A stretch of 64,000 nucleotides of DNA from Lucinisca nassula. Lineage: Eukaryota > Mollusca > Bivalvia > Lucinida > Lucinidae. Location: positions 64,872,587 to 64,936,586 of the forward strand of contig OY757019.1 of assembly GCA_963580285.1 (NCBI GenBank), in the 5' to 3' direction. Positions 1 to 11,702 of the stretch are shown one piece after another; within the stretch, counting starts at the first letter, position 1; every line of letters starts with the position of its first letter. Position numbers and translations under genes: made by a program. The notes under the pieces were generated by a model. That model worked only from the letters and a program-made list of their open reading frames with translations. It ran no database searches and was not told the DNA's origin.

Positions 1-250
1 GTATGTGTGCATGCTTGCATGAGTGTGTGTATGCATGCTTGCATGACTGTATGTGTGCATGCATGTGTGCTTGTGTGGGTGCACACTCATGTACATGCTG
101 TATGTATGTGTGCATGCAAGAGTACATGCATGCATTTGTGTGTGCGCATGCAAGCGTGTGTGTGCATGCATATGTGTTTGTGCATGCATGCATGTTTGTG
201 TGCATGTGTTTGTGCATGCATACATATGTGCATGTGTACATGTGTGCACG
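1..250. repeat. TG/TGCATGCA low-complexity tract
   Basis: Alternating purine-pyrimidine sequence dominated by TGTG and TGCATGCA words. It is the reverse complement in kind of the tract at 42,990-43,366 and forms the outermost visible part of the left arm of the large inverted repeat. The Cys/His/Met-rich open frames on both strands here are a by-product of the repeat. Confidence 0.9.
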
Positions 251-1233
251 TTTGCATGACTCGCATCCCTCTCAAAAATGACCATTAGTATCTGTCAGTC
301 TTTTATATTTAAATTGTGATGGAATTTTCCTTGTGTTTCAGAATCAACATCGAGGGGAAGAAGGACAGTAAAAGACGCTAAAGGCTGGAAGCATTGAAAT
401 GAATTATAATTAAGAAATAAATGAAATATTGTCTGGCAACGAAAGTCAGTTGTTTTCTTGCTTACTTTCAGTTTTTTTTTTGGTCATGCCTGCTTTTAAC
501 ATGGCACGACTTAGGGACCTATTTTTCTGTCCATTTGTTTGTTCATCCACCAGCACACAAAATAGATGTGAAGGCAATGATCAGGAATCGACAAATAAAC
601 CCACAAAATTGGAAGCAACGTCTCCAAAATTATCTTTACAGTGTTGACGGGGACGTTAAACCTCAAATCAAACAAACAACTCATAATTTCTCCGAGGGAC
701 TTACAAATTAAATTTTGCAAGTCCCAAGACTCACCATTATTTCGAAATACTTTGGAAAACTGTGTTTTGTACAAATAATTTTGCAGTGGAACTTATAGAT
801 TTGGACATAGTGAGTTCACAGGACCAATTAGAAAAATGTAAATAGATCACCAATATGCTGATAACCAGTGCAAGTATAGTGCACATTCGTCTTTTAGAAA
901 CTGACAACGGTCCTTAGATAAGCAGAAGAGGTCGAGATGCTATAGAACATAGTTCGTGATCAAGATCACTTGCAAGAAACATCCTCAGCCTAGAGAGGAT
1001 CAATCGCACGAGCTGATCATTAGCAACTTGCGCATTCAACTGAGCCACTGAGATACTTTATGGTCACAAAGCTGCTGTTGAAATAAAGTAGGCCTATACT
1101 GTTAAAACAAACTAACAAGTCCGGGAAATGCATACCCATTTAGACCCCACTTCATATAGATGAAAGTAGGGTTGGCAAGGGCATACTTTTTTACCATAAT
1201 CTTATCCACAGCATAGACGTACTATGTACTCAT

Positions 1234-2200
1234 TATACCCCCGGTATACGAGGTATGCTATGGGGTATAATGCTTTCGTCCTGCCGTTCTTCCGTCCGTC
1301 TTTCCGTCTGTCCGCACCAACAAATGGATAGTTAGGTGGCTATGTAAATGGACAGAATCAATGTAAGTCAATAGGATTTATTTCGTTAGACACCGAAATT
1401 ACTTCTTTTCTGTGGCTAAAAGTAGCCACTTAAGTATCGATCCCGCCAAAAATAGCCACATAACTATCCATTTGTGAGAACGTCCGTCCGTCCATCTGTC
1501 CGCCCGATGTCCGTCCATCCTTCTTCCGTCCGTAAACATTGTGGTTAAAGTTTTGCGTCAAAGTTTCTAAGAGATTATATCTTCTGAACCCTTTGATAGA
1601 TTTAGTTGATACTTACACTGAAGTTACATACTGGTCTAAAGATATCATTGATGCATGTCCTAGCCCCACAGTGACCTTGAGGTAAAGGTCAAAGACTTAA
1701 AAAATTATATTTGGTCAAAGTTTTATGACAAAGTTTATAGATGCCTGTATGTTCTAAACTCTAACACAAATTCAGTTGATACTTGCATCAATGTTGCAAA
1801 CCAGTCCAAAGATTTCGTTATGTTTGTCCTTCCCCCACCCAAGGTGATCTCAAGGTCACAGACTTAGAAATTTTACATTTTTTTTTAAGTTTTATGACAA
1901 AGTTTATTGATGCCTGTATGTTCTTAACTCTAAGACAAATCCAATTTATACTTGCATCGAGTTTGCTTAGCAGTCCAAAGATTTTATTGATGCATATCCC
2001 ACCCTGCTGCTTCAGTAACATTGATGCCCCCAACCCTTCAGTAACTTTGATGCCCTCACTCGGTGGTCCATTTAGAATTTTTATGTTTGGTTTAGCTCTT
2101 ACAAGCACATATATAGATTCTTATAACTTCTTGACTTCTTCATTCATATTACATACCAGCTCAAAAGCTATATTAGAGGGTGGCGCTGGCCTGGGGTATA
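1234..2200. mobile_element. Private left-arm insertion bounded by TATACCCC/GGGGTATA
   Basis: The segment begins with TATACCCC (1,234-1,241), which can pair with GGGGTATA at 1,262-1,269 to form a hairpin. The same GGGGTATA closes the segment at 2,193-2,200. The interior has GTCCGTCC-type runs (1,285-1,320 and 1,480-1,530) and diverged internal repeats of a motif with GACCTTGAGGTAAAGGTC. The right arm lacks it: its sequence runs from the counterpart of 1,233 to that of about 2,225 at 41,930-41,940. No coding capacity was recognised, so it is probably a non-autonomous element of unknown class. Confidence 0.6.
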
Positions 2201-2451
2201 CGTGACCCACTGGTCGTTTTTTTTTCTAACTGCTTCGAAGAGTCTGTTCTAATGAACACAATTTATCTAAATTTGAACCAGAAGTAAGAAAAGTGTCACA
2301 AACTTCCATAGATGGAGAAAAATTGACAGAAAGAAGTGTAAGATGTGTGTGTTTTCACAATGGGCCCCATTGACAGAAGTACTGAATTGAAGAGCTAATG
2401 CATTTTCCAATGTTTTATAATGTCATTAAAATTGTGATTAAAGCATCAAAA

Positions 2452-3052
2452 CTAGATGGCGCAGTCGATGGTATACCATCGCAAATACCCGATTTTTCTG
2501 TGAATAACACTAAAGATATGGCAATGTCATATTTTTTACCTTTGACCCTGGGGCCATGTTGTCGTCAAGGTCACACGAAAAGTATTCCAATATGTTCTAC
2601 TTCCAAGGGCTTTCCAATAATCAATTTTCGGCAGTGCAATCCCAACAGGTTAGAAGATATGATAAAGTCCTACTTTTTGACCTTTGACCCAGGGGTCATG
2701 TTTGGGTCAAGGTCACACGAAAAGTATTCCAATATGTTCTACATTCCAAGGGCTATCCAATAATCAAGTTTCGGAAGTGCAATCCCAACAGTTTAGAAGG
2801 TATGATAATGTCCTACTTTCTGACTTTTGACCTTGGGGCCACGTTGGGTTCAAGGTCACAAAAAGTAACCCACTGCCATCTACATACCATGAACTATCCA
2901 CATGCAAAGTTTCGAAAGTGTAACTTCAGTGGTTGCAGAGGAGATCCATTTACAAGAAACGCGACGGACGGACAGACAGACGGACGGACAGACGCTCACT
3001 CAACTCTGGTACGAAAACAATATACCCGATTTTTCTTGAAAAAGCGGGTATA
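2452..3052. mobile_element. Private left-arm insertion with about 140-bp internal repeats
   Basis: Three diverged internal repeats contain TTTGACC..GGGGCCA..GGTCACACGAAAAGTATTCC (near 2,540, 2,690 and 2,830), followed by a GACGGACGGACAGAC run (2,962-2,990). A copy of ATACCCGATTTTTCT lies near each end (about 2,486 and 3,022). The right arm at 41,700-41,715 reads straight through the site, so this is a real insertion into one arm. No open frame of note. This style of non-autonomous tandem-repeat element is common in bivalve DNA. Confidence 0.6.
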
Positions 3053-3102
3053 ATAACATTGATGAAATCATTCGCAAATGTAAGCAGAGAAACGTTTGAT
3101 AA

Positions 3103-3318
3103 TTAAGGCGTAATTATACCTAATTTAGTGACACAGAGGCCTTTCTGATACATGTATTTAATCTTCATCAGTGTGTCTCAACCGCAAAGTTCTGAAACCG
3201 AAACGGATGATGGACAAGATCCGGCAAACACAGCACATCCCCCTCCCAGCACACACCGACCAACGTAGCTCGTGAGACAGGTCAACTGGAGGCACCAGGC
3301 AAGAGACGCCCTTGATAA
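3103..3318 (-). mobile_element. About 210-bp insertion carrying a hammerhead-like core
   Basis: TTGATAA occurs at 3,096-3,102 and again at 3,312-3,318, flanking a segment that the right arm lacks (there the site near 41,660 reads through, with TTGTTAA). It therefore looks like a short insertion with a 7-bp target duplication. Its left part contains a hammerhead-like sequence on the minus strand (3,130-3,177). Length and content fit a small retrozyme-like retroposon. Confidence 0.5.
3130..3177 (-). ncRNA. Hammerhead ribozyme-like sequence (type I, atypical stem II)
   Basis: On the minus strand the order is GACACA, CTGATGA, a 19-nt segment, GAAA, GGCCTC, TGTGTC. GACACA and TGTGTC are exact complements (stem I). 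A-G-G/C-C-U after GAAA gives a short palindromic stem III ending in UC, a legal cleavage triplet. Stem II pairs only GAU with AUC and has an A.A at the usual G-C closing pair, so activity is uncertain. Confidence 0.42.
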
Positions 3319-3445
3319 ATGACGTTTTTGAAACATTGCCGAAATATTCGCACAATAAAATGACGTCTGTAAACGTGTTAGAAACGTTAATGGAATCGAA
3401 CTGAAGGCAATGATCAGGAATCGATGCAATTACGGCTTACCGCTT

Positions 3446-3826
3446 AGAAGATCTAAAAAGTAGAAGTAAAACAAAGATCAGGAATTGATACAATTAACTT
3501 ACTCCACCCAAAAAAGACACCAAAGGGAAAGAAATACAAAGATTAAGCGACCAGACCATAATGGAAACCTAAACAAAGGAAGGCCATAAGGACAGTTACT
3601 TTCCCACAAAATGGCCATATGGCCATCCAAAATTAAAAGACACAAGTGATACACACAGTAAGCAACAAACAACAACATAAATAAATCGCCACAGAAGAGC
3701 TGCCTTGGAACGGTCAGTGGAAGATTTCCACCGGGGGACTTAAATCGATTTTACGTGGCCACAATCCACAATTGTCTAAATTCCGTCGCGATTTAGACAA
3801 ATAATTTGTTCAGTTCTTTCCAGGAA
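3446..3826 (-). repeat. Dispersed repeat family A, copy 1 (private to left arm)
   Basis: Minus-strand copy of family A, recognised by GATCAGGAATTGATACAATTAA at its left end, the phrases for CTTTCCCACAAAATGGCCA and CCTTGGAACGGTCAG, and GATTTAGACAAATAATTTG at the right. The right arm at 41,520-41,550 has no copy here, so it inserted after the arms formed. Confidence 0.75.
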
Positions 3827-3845
3827 AAGTGGTGCGAGATGGACC

Positions 3846-3990
3846 GTCTTTTAAACCCTTGCGGTTTCTTTGGGCCGTAGGCCTTTAGATGTCAGTTTAT
3901 CTCAGTGTCAGGTAAAAATCCCTCAAAACAGAAAGCAACCCCTAAATCTCCTAAATGGTGTTGCCTTGGACGTAAAAACCAAAGACAAAC
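3846..3990 (-). repeat. Family C retroposon fragment
   Basis: Reverse-complement fragment of the family C body (CCTTGCGGTTTCTTTGGGC, GATGTCAGTTTATCTCAGTGTC, CCTCAAAACAGAAAGCAAC). The right-arm counterpart is 39,125-39,238. The fragment predates the arm duplication. Confidence 0.7.
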
Positions 3991-4017
3991 AAATCTCAGC
4001 TATTGCCACAGTTAATA

Positions 4018-5222
4018 TGGCTATGATATTAGCGCACAGCTATCATCGCAGCAAGAATGACTGTCAACTGAGTCATTACATGTATGTCTACACGGGTGAG
4101 TTTCACAGCTATCACCACAGGTAATGAGGCTGTTCCCTGAGTTATACGGCTGTCACCACAGGTTGAATGGCCAGGTATAATGGCTATAACAACTGATGCC
4201 GTACACAGCTTTTACCATTAATATTTTGGCTTGTATGGCTTTGAACTTATTCTCACAGATATCACCGCATGAAATATGGCTATCAACTGAGTTTCACAGC
4301 TATCACCACAGGTGATATGACTGGAACCCAAGTTTCACTGCTATCACCACAGGTTATATGGCTAACTCTTCAGTTTTTCAAATGTCACCACATGTTATTG
4401 ACCAATGGCCTCTGTCTCACAAAAGTCGCAATGGGTAGTATGGTTCCTAGAGTTTCACAACTATCAACAAAGTCAATATCGCTATCACCCGAGTTTTTCA
4501 GGGATCACCACAACACGGAAGGTAATATGGCTATCACCTCAGTTCCACAATGTCACATTGTATATTATAGCAATAACTTCAGTTTCACCGCTGTCACTGG
4601 AGGTATTATGATTATCACCTTAGTTTCACAGCAATCACCACAAGTAATATGACTAACACCTGATTTTCACAGCTATCATCGCAGGTAATACGGTTATCGC
4701 CTGTGTTTTACAGCTGTCAACAAAGGTAATATAGCAATCGCCTCTGTTCATAGCTGTCACTAAATTGAGTATGGATATCACCTGAGTTTCCCAGCTGTCA
4801 CCACAGGTAGTAAGGCTATTAGACCTGAGCAGGTAATATGGCTTTAACAGCTGCCACCACGGGTAATATGGCTGTCATCTCAGTTTCATATCTTTCACCT
4901 CGGGTAATATGGCTGTCACCTGTATAACAAAAGAAGTAGTAGGACTATCACCTGAATTTTACACCTGTCATTAACGGTAATATACATATCACCTCGGTTT
5001 GGCAGCTGTCACCACAGGTAGTGCAGCAGTCACCTCTATCACCGCAGGCTATATATGGCCGCCACCTGAATAACAGTTACCACTATATATAATATCGCTA
5101 TCACCGCAGTTTCACAGCTGTCACCCCAGGTAGTAAGGCTTTCAGATTAGTCTTACAGATATCACCACAGGTAATATGGCCATCACCTGAGTTTCCAGTT
5201 TCACAGCTGTCATCAAATGTGA
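4018..5222 (-). repeat. 41-bp minisatellite block, inverted orientation
   Basis: Degenerate tandem units read as TATCACCACAGGTAATATGG followed by CTATCACCTGAGTTTCACAGC on the plus strand, the reverse complement of the arrays in 25-33 kb. The interval 4,411-4,520 is the unoccupied counterpart of the DIRS insertion site in the right arm. Confidence 0.9.
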
Positions 5223-5227
5223 TGTGA

Positions 5228-5580
5228 CCTAATGCGGACTTAAACGATTATTTGTCTAAACCATAAAAGAACCAAAGCCATGTACAATCGATTTAAGCCC
5301 CCGAGTGGAAGACTTTTGCTGACCGTTCCAATGCGGTTCTTCTGTTGTGGTTTATTTTTGTTATATTGCGTCTTCGCATGTATGTATTGCTTATGTCTTT
5401 TTATTTTCTACAGCTGTTTGGCCATTTTGTGTGAAACTATTTGTGATTTTGGCTATCCGCTTGTGGTGTTTTCATTAGGGTTTAGCTATTTTATGTTCGT
5501 ATTTCTTTCCCATTGGTGTCTCTGTCAGGAGATTTTGGGTAATTGTATTCGTTCCTGATCATTGCCTTCACCTCTATTTT
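5228..5580 (+). repeat. Dispersed repeat family A, copy 2 (shared by both arms)
   Basis: Plus-strand copy: GCGGACTTAAACGATTATTTG, GATTTAAGCCCCC, GACCGTTCCAATGCGGTTCTTC, then TGATCATTGCCTTCA at the end. The right arm has the inverted counterpart at 31,206-31,595, so this copy predates the inverted duplication. A 92-codon hydrophobic frame (5,280-5,558) is open but starts out of step with the frame in other copies. Confidence 0.8.
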
Positions 5581-5584
5581 TAAA

Positions 5585-7378
5585 CCAAATTTCACAGCTA
5601 TCACCAAAGGTGGTATGACAAACACCTCAGTTTTACGGCTGTCACCACAGATTATTAAGCAATGACCTCCGTTTCACAAATCTCAGAACAGGTAGTGTGG
5701 TTATCGCAGGTAGTATGGTTATCATCTGGCCGTATCGCTATCACATCAGACTGATAGCTATCACCAAAGGTAATATAGCAATCCACTGTGTTTGACACTT
5801 GACACAACAGGTAGAATGGTTATCACCTGAGTTTCACAGGTAACATGGCTGTCACCTCAGTTTGACAGATGTAACCACAGGTTATATTGCTGCCAACTGA
5901 GTTTCACAGCTATCATCAGAGGTAATATGGATATTACCTCCATTTCACAGCTTTTACGACAGGAACTATGACTATCATCTGAGCTTCCCACAAAAAATAA
6001 GTATCACCTGAATTTCAGAGCTATCGTTACAGGCAATACGGCTATCATCTCGGTTGACATCTGTCACAACAGGTGATACAACAATCACCTCTGTTTCACA
6101 ACTGTCACTTCAACTAGGATGGTTAACACCTGATTTTCCCCGCTGTCACAACAGGTAGTAATTAATGCTATCACAGGAGTTCACAGTTTTTTGTTTGCAT
6201 TGGAGTTTAATGGCCAAATCAACACTATTTTGTCATTTTTGAGCCAGTCAGGTTACCTATCCAGAATTTTCCTGGAAAGAATGACCGTAGAAAAGATTTC
6301 ATAATCAATCTCCACGAAAGAATACTGCCAACCCCGGCAAGTATCGAACCCGCGTACTTCTGATCGCCAGTCAGACGCATCACCGCCGGTAATATGGCTA
6401 TAACCTCCGTTTTGCAGCTACCACCACAGGTTATAAGGCTGTCACCTCAGTTTCGCATCTTACACCTCAGGTAATATGGCTATCACCTGAGTTTCCCAAG
6501 AAGCCGTATGACTATCATCTGAATTGCACAGCTAGCATTACAGGTTATATGCCTGTCACCTCAGTTGGACAGCTGCCACCACAGGTAATACAGCAGTCAA
6601 GTCTGTTTCACAGCTATTCCCATAGCTTGTTTGGCTATCCCCTTAGCTTGACAGCTATTCCCAGAGGCTATATGGTCACTACCTGAGTAGCAGTTACCAC
6701 TACGGTATTATGGCTATCGTTTCAGTTTCACAAATGTCGCCGTAGGTAGTAAGGCTTTCAAATAAGTCTCACAGATATCACCACAAGTAATATGGCTATC
6801 ACGTGATTTTTCAAGTTTCACAGCTGTCATCACAGGTAATATGGCTATGACCCCAGGTAGTATGGTTATCGCCAGAGTTTAACAGCCATCGCCAAAGGTA
6901 ATATCGCCATCACCTCAATTTCTTAGCTTTCATCACATCACCACAGGTTATATGGCTATCACTTTAGTTTCACAGCTGTCGACACATATTATATAGCAAT
7001 AATTTCAGTTTCACCGCTGTCACTATAGGTAGTATGGCTATCATTTTAGTTTTCAGCTATCACAGCAAGTAATATGGCTATCACCTGACTTTCTCAGCTT
7101 TCCTTCACAAAAGTAAGATCGCTATCACCTAAGTTTGACAGTCGTCACCACGGGTAATACAGCAGTCAACTATGATTAATAATTGTCACAACAGTTAGAA
7201 TGGTTATCACCCGAGTTTCAGAGCTGTCCCTACAGGTAACAACGATATCACCTCAGGTTGTATTGCTATCATCTGAGTCCCATAGCCATTAATGTTTGTA
7301 ATATGGCTATCACCTCCATTTCACACTGTCACCTCAGGAAAAATGGCTATCACTAGAGCTTCACAACACGAAATGTGA
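5585..7378 (-). repeat. 41-bp minisatellite block, inverted orientation, inner part of left arm
   Basis: Continuation of the inverted-orientation array, interrupted by the SINE at 6,190-6,388. Homology to the right arm ends at about 7,378 (GAGCTTCACAACACGAAATG here against the reverse complement of 29,347-29,370). Immediately afterwards the array runs in the opposite orientation, marking the inversion breakpoint. Confidence 0.9.
6190..6388 (-). repeat. tRNA-derived SINE-like segment (shared by both arms)
   Basis: On the minus strand it begins GATGCGTCTGACTGGCGATC and contains CGGGTTCGATACTTGCCGG, which resembles a tRNA 3' half with a B box. The right arm has the homologous segment at 30,084-30,365, about 80 bp longer. 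The body beyond the tRNA-like part is unassigned. Confidence 0.5.
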
Positions 7379-8125
7379 AATTGTGCTGAAATCAACAGAA
7401 CATATGGAAAAGCTGATAAACTGTGGTGATGCTGAGTTACCTGTTGTGATGCCGAGTTGACACTATAACCTGCGGTGATAATCTGTGTAACAGCGGTGAT
7501 GGACATTTGGACAGCTGTGAAACGGTGCTGAATTATAAATAACCTGTGGTGGTAGCTATAAGACGGTGGTCATAGCCACATAATCGTCGGTTACAGCTGT
7601 GAAATTGTGCTGAAATCTGATTAACCTGTGGTGATACCTGCCAAAGTTTGTTGAGAGCCAAGTATCTGTGTTACAGCTGTGAAAAAGTGCTGAAATCTTT
7701 AATCTGTGGTGACAGCTGTGAAACTGTGGTGACAGCTATGTTATCTGTTATGAAGCGGTGAAACTGTGCTGAAATAAACAAAAAGCTGTAAACCTGTGGT
7801 GATGCCGAGTTATCTGTTGTGATTGCGAGTTTTCCGTTGTGACAGTTATAAAACTATACTGAAGACTAAATAACCTATGGTGATATCTGTCAAACAGCGG
7901 TGATGGCAATTTAATCTATGGTGACAGCTATTAAACGATGCAGAATTATAAATAACCTGTGGTGAAAGCTGTGAAACTGTGGTGCTAGTCACGTAGCATG
8001 TGGTGGCAGCTGTGGAACTGCTGAATTCAAAAACACCAACCGGAAATATGTTCTATAAAAGAGTTATCCTTTGGAAGCAAGGAATAAACAACAGATCCTA
8101 AAAGCATGGAGTGCATAAGTTTTCT

Positions 8126-8171
8126 GGCCCAGAACAGCTAGTTTCGGCCAATTAGGCCTCATCAGTGGCCC
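8126..8171 (-). ncRNA. Hammerhead ribozyme core (type I)
   Basis: Minus strand reads GGGCCA, CTGATGA, GGCC-TAATT-GGCC, GAAA, then CTAGCTGTTC and the stem I 3' strand with one mismatch. Both invariant cores (CUGAUGA and GAAA) and a UC before the cleavage site are present. Stem III is weakened compared with the palindromic form CTAGCTAG seen at 45.6 kb. A second, variant core lies 220 nt downstream on the map at 8,346-8,388. Confidence 0.65.
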
Positions 8172-8345
8172 TGAAATAATTTCAAAATTCCACAATAAAC
8201 CAATGATCCCGAAGGAGAAGAACATATAAACTACCTATGACGAAATGCGGGGATACATTTTACAGCCGCCACACACTCCCTTAATGCCAGCTATAGTCAC
8301 ATCAAATATGTTCTATGAAATGCATAACGTATACATGTATTCCTT

Positions 8346-8388
8346 GGCCAAACTAACTTGTTTCGTCCAATGACCCTCATCAGGACCC
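8346..8388 (-). ncRNA. Hammerhead-like core, variant (dimer partner of 8,126)
   Basis: Minus strand has GGGTC, CTGATGA, GGGTCATTGGAC, GAAA, then CAAGTTAGTT and TGGCC. Both cores are present. Stem II pairs poorly (GUC with GAC only) and stem I is imperfect, so it is probably inactive. With 8,126-8,171 it forms a partial dimer separated by 220 bp. Confidence 0.5.
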
Positions 8389-9951
8389 TGAAATAGTACA
8401 AAAAAACAAACAAAAAAAAAAATGTGAAACAGTTGCGATGGCCAGGCGACCAGTGGTGACAGTTTTGACCTGTGCTAAAATCTAAATAATCTGGGGTGAC
8501 AGCTGTGAAACTGTATTGAAATCTAAATAGCCCGTGGTGATTGATGGCAAACTGTGGTGATAGCCACATATTAACCTGTGGTGACAGCTGTGAAACTGTG
8601 CTGAAATCTGAATAACCTGAGGTGATACCTGCGAAAGTTTGGTGATAGCCAAGTATCTGTATGACAGCTGTGAAAATGTACTGAAATCTGTATAATTTGT
8701 GGTAATAGCTGTGAAACTATGTTGACAGCTATGTTATCTGTTGTGCAGCTGTAAAACTGTGCTGAAATCAAAATAACACATTGAGAAAGCTGTGATACCG
8801 AGTTTCCTGTTGTGATGCTGAGTTCTCTGTTGTGAGAGTTATAAAACTATACTGAAAACTAAATAACCTGTGGTGATATCTGTGAAACAGCGGTGATGGC
8901 AATTCAACCTATGGTGACAGCTGTGAAATGAGGCAGAACTATGAATAACTGTGGTGATAGCTATGATAGTGGGTGTTAGTTACGTAGCTTGTGGTGAAAG
9001 CTGTGAAACTGCTGAATTCAAATAGCCTACTGTGAAATATGTCATATAAAGGAGTTACTCTTTGGAAGCAAGGCATAAACAACAGATCAGAAAAGCATGG
9101 AGTGCACAAGATTGCTGGACCAGAGCAGCTGGTTTCGGCCAATTGACCCTGAAATATTTTAAAAATTCCACAATAAACCAATGATCCCGAAGGACAAGAA
9201 ATTATAGACAACATAATGACGAAAGGCGGAGAGACATTTTACGACAGCCAAAGACTACCTTAACGCCAGCTATATTCAGATATGTTCTATGAAAGGTTTA
9301 TCGTTTGTAAGCAAGGAATATACAACAGAGCCTAAAAGCATGGGATGTACAAGTCCGTGGTGATTGATGGCAAACTGTGGTGATAGCCACTTAACCTGTG
9401 GTGACAGCTGTGAAACTGTGTCGAAATCGGAATAAGCTGTGGTGATACCTGCGAAAGTTTGGTGATAGCCAAGTATCTTTGTGACAGCTGTGGAAATGTA
9501 CTGAAATCTGTATAATTTTGTGGTGACAGCTATGAAACTGTGGTGGAAGCTATGTTATCTGATGTGAAGCTGTAAAACTGTGTTGAAATCAAAATAACAT
9601 ATTGAGAAAGCTGTGAAACTGTGGTGATGACGATTTACCTGTTGTGATGCCGAGTTGTCTGCTGTGACAGCTATAAAACTATTCTGAAAACTAAATGACC
9701 TGTGGTGATATCTGTGAAACAGCGATGATTTCCATTAAACCTATGGTGACAGCTATGAAGCGATGCTGAATTATAAATAACCTGTGATGATAGCTGTGAA
9801 ACAGTGGTGCTAGTCACGTAGCCTGTGGTGACAGCAGTAAGACTGCTGAATTCAAAATAACTTACTGTGAAATATGTTCCATAAAAGAGTTATCATTTGG
9901 AAGCAAGGAATAAACAACAGATCCGTAAAGCATGGAGTGCACAAGTTTTCT

Positions 9952-9997
9952 GGGCCAGAGCAGCTAGTTTCGGCCAAATAGGTCTCATCAGTGGCCC
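9952..9997 (-). ncRNA. Hammerhead ribozyme core (type I)
   Basis: 46 nt on the minus strand: GGGCCA, CTGATGA, GACC-TATTT-GGCC, GAAA, CTAGCTGCTC, TGGCCC. Stem I is a perfect 6-bp match, the CUGAUGA and GAAA cores are intact, and the cleavage triplet would be CUC. Stem III carries one C.C mismatch. Confidence 0.68.
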
Positions 9998-10903
9998 TGA
10001 AATATTTTAAAAATTCCATCAATTATCCCGAAGGACAAGAAAACATAAACTACATTGTGACGAAAGGCGGGGAGACAGTTTACGGCCGCCACACACGCAA
10101 TAAACGCCAGCTATAGTCACAGCAAATATGTTCTATGAAAGGCTTATCATTTGGAAGCAGGGAATATACAACAGAGCCTAAAAGCATGGAATGTACAAGT
10201 CCGTGGTGATTGATGGCACACTGTGGGGATAGCCATTTAACCTGTGGTGACAGCTGTGAAACTGTGCTGAAATCTAAATAACCTGTGGTGATACCTGCCA
10301 AAGTTTTGTGGTAGCCAAGTATCTGTGTGACAGCTGTGAAAATGTACTGAAATCTGTATAATTTGTGGTGACAGCTGTGAAACTGCGGTGACAGCTATGT
10401 TATCTGATGTGAAGCTGTAGAACTGTGTTGACAGCTATGTTATCTGTTGGGAAGATGTAAAACTGTCCTGAAATCTGTATAATTTGTGGTGATAGCTGTG
10501 AAACCATGTTGACAGCTATGTTATCGGTTTTGAAGCAGTAAAACTGTGCTGAAATCAAAATAACACATTTAGAAAGCTGTGATACCGAGTTTCCTGTTGT
10601 TATGCTGAGTTGTCTGTTGTGACAGCTATAAAACTATACTGAAAACTAAATAACCTGTGGTGATATCTGTGAAACAGCGGTGATGGCCATTTAACCTGTG
10701 GTGACAGCTGTGAAATGAGTCAGAATTATGAATACCTGTGGTGATAGCTATGATAGTGGGTGTTAGTTACGTAGCTTGTGGTGACAGCTGTGAAATTGCT
10801 GAATTCAAATAGCCTACTGTGAAATATGTTCTATAAAGGAGTTATCCTTTGGAAGCAAGGCATAAACAACAGATCAGAAAAGCAAGGAGTGCACAAGTTT
10901 TCT

Positions 10904-10949
10904 GGACCAGAGCAGCTGGTTTCGGCCATTTCAGCCTCATCATTGGCCC
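10904..10949 (-). ncRNA. Hammerhead-like core with C3 to A
   Basis: Same 46-nt frame as 9,952-9,997, but the core reads ATGATGA instead of CTGATGA. Position C3 is catalytically essential in known hammerheads, so this copy is predicted to be dead. It belongs to a sublineage found also at 12,480, 13,998, 16,302 and 17,991. Confidence 0.6.
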
Positions 10950-11656
10950 TAAAATATTTTAAAAATTCCACAATAAACCAATGATCCCGAAGGACAAAAA
11001 ATTATAGACAACATTGTGACGAAAGGCGGAGAGACATTTTATGGCAGCCAAAGACTCCCTTAACACCAGCTATATTCACATCAAATATGTTCTATGAAAG
11101 GTTTATCGTTTGACAGCTGTGAAACTGTGCTGAAATCGGAATAACCTGTGGTGATACCTGCGAAAGTTTGGTGATAACCAAGTATCTGTGTAACAGCTGT
11201 GGAAATGTACTGAAATCTGTATAATTTGTGGTGACAGCTGTGAAACTGTGGCGTAAGCTATGTTATCTGATGTGAATTTGTAAAACTGTGTTGAAATCAA
11301 AATAACATATTAGAGCTGCGAAACTGTGGTGGTGCCGATTTACCTATTGTGATGCAGAGTTGTCTGTTGTGACAGCTATAAAACTATACTGAAAACTAAA
11401 TAACCTGTGGTGATATCTGTGAGACAGCGATAATGGCCATTTAACCTATGGTGACAGCTATGAAGTGATGCTGAATTATAAATAACCTGTGATGATAGCT
11501 GTGAAACAGTGGTGCTAGTCACGTAGCCTGTGGTGACAGCAGAGAAACTGCTGAATTCAAAATAACTTACTGCGAAATATGTTCCATAAAACAGTTATCA
11601 TTTGGAAGCAAGGAATAAACAACAGATCCGTAAAGCATGGAGTGCACAAGTTTTCT

Positions 11657-11702
11657 GGGCCAGAGCAGCTAGTTTCGGCCAAATAGGTCTCATCAGTGGG
11701 CC
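11657..11702 (-). ncRNA. Hammerhead ribozyme core (type I)
   Basis: Minus strand: CTGATGA, GACC-TATTT-GGCC, GAAA and CTAGCTGCTC as at 9,952. Stem I has one substitution on the 5' side (GGCCCA for GGGCCA). Cores intact. Confidence 0.62.

Larger units (their letters stand above)
1..7378 (+). repeat. Left arm of a large inverted repeat (partner 29,347-43,366)
   Basis: Landmarks match the right arm in reverse complement and reverse order: 255-600 with 42,615-42,985; 750-1,233 with 41,935-42,385; 2,225-2,451 with 41,707-41,930; 3,053-3,102 and 3,319-3,440 with 41,545-41,705; 3,831-3,990 with 39,120-39,238 plus 41,492-41,540; 4,000-4,440 with 38,706-39,110; 4,441-4,520 with 33,075-33,149; 4,980-5,100 with 32,150-32,270; 5,585-5,700 with 31,090-31,205; 6,190-6,388 with 30,084-30,365; 7,000-7,378 with 29,347-29,730. 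Matches are clear but diverged, by eye roughly four bases in five. The inner end lies near 7,378, where the minisatellite changes orientation. The outer end is beyond base 1. Confidence 0.88.

Noticed and set aside
3..288. Cys/His/Met-rich open frames at 1-288 and 43,000-43,374
   Set aside because: They follow from TGTG/TGCATGCA low complexity on both strands and have no start context or domain.
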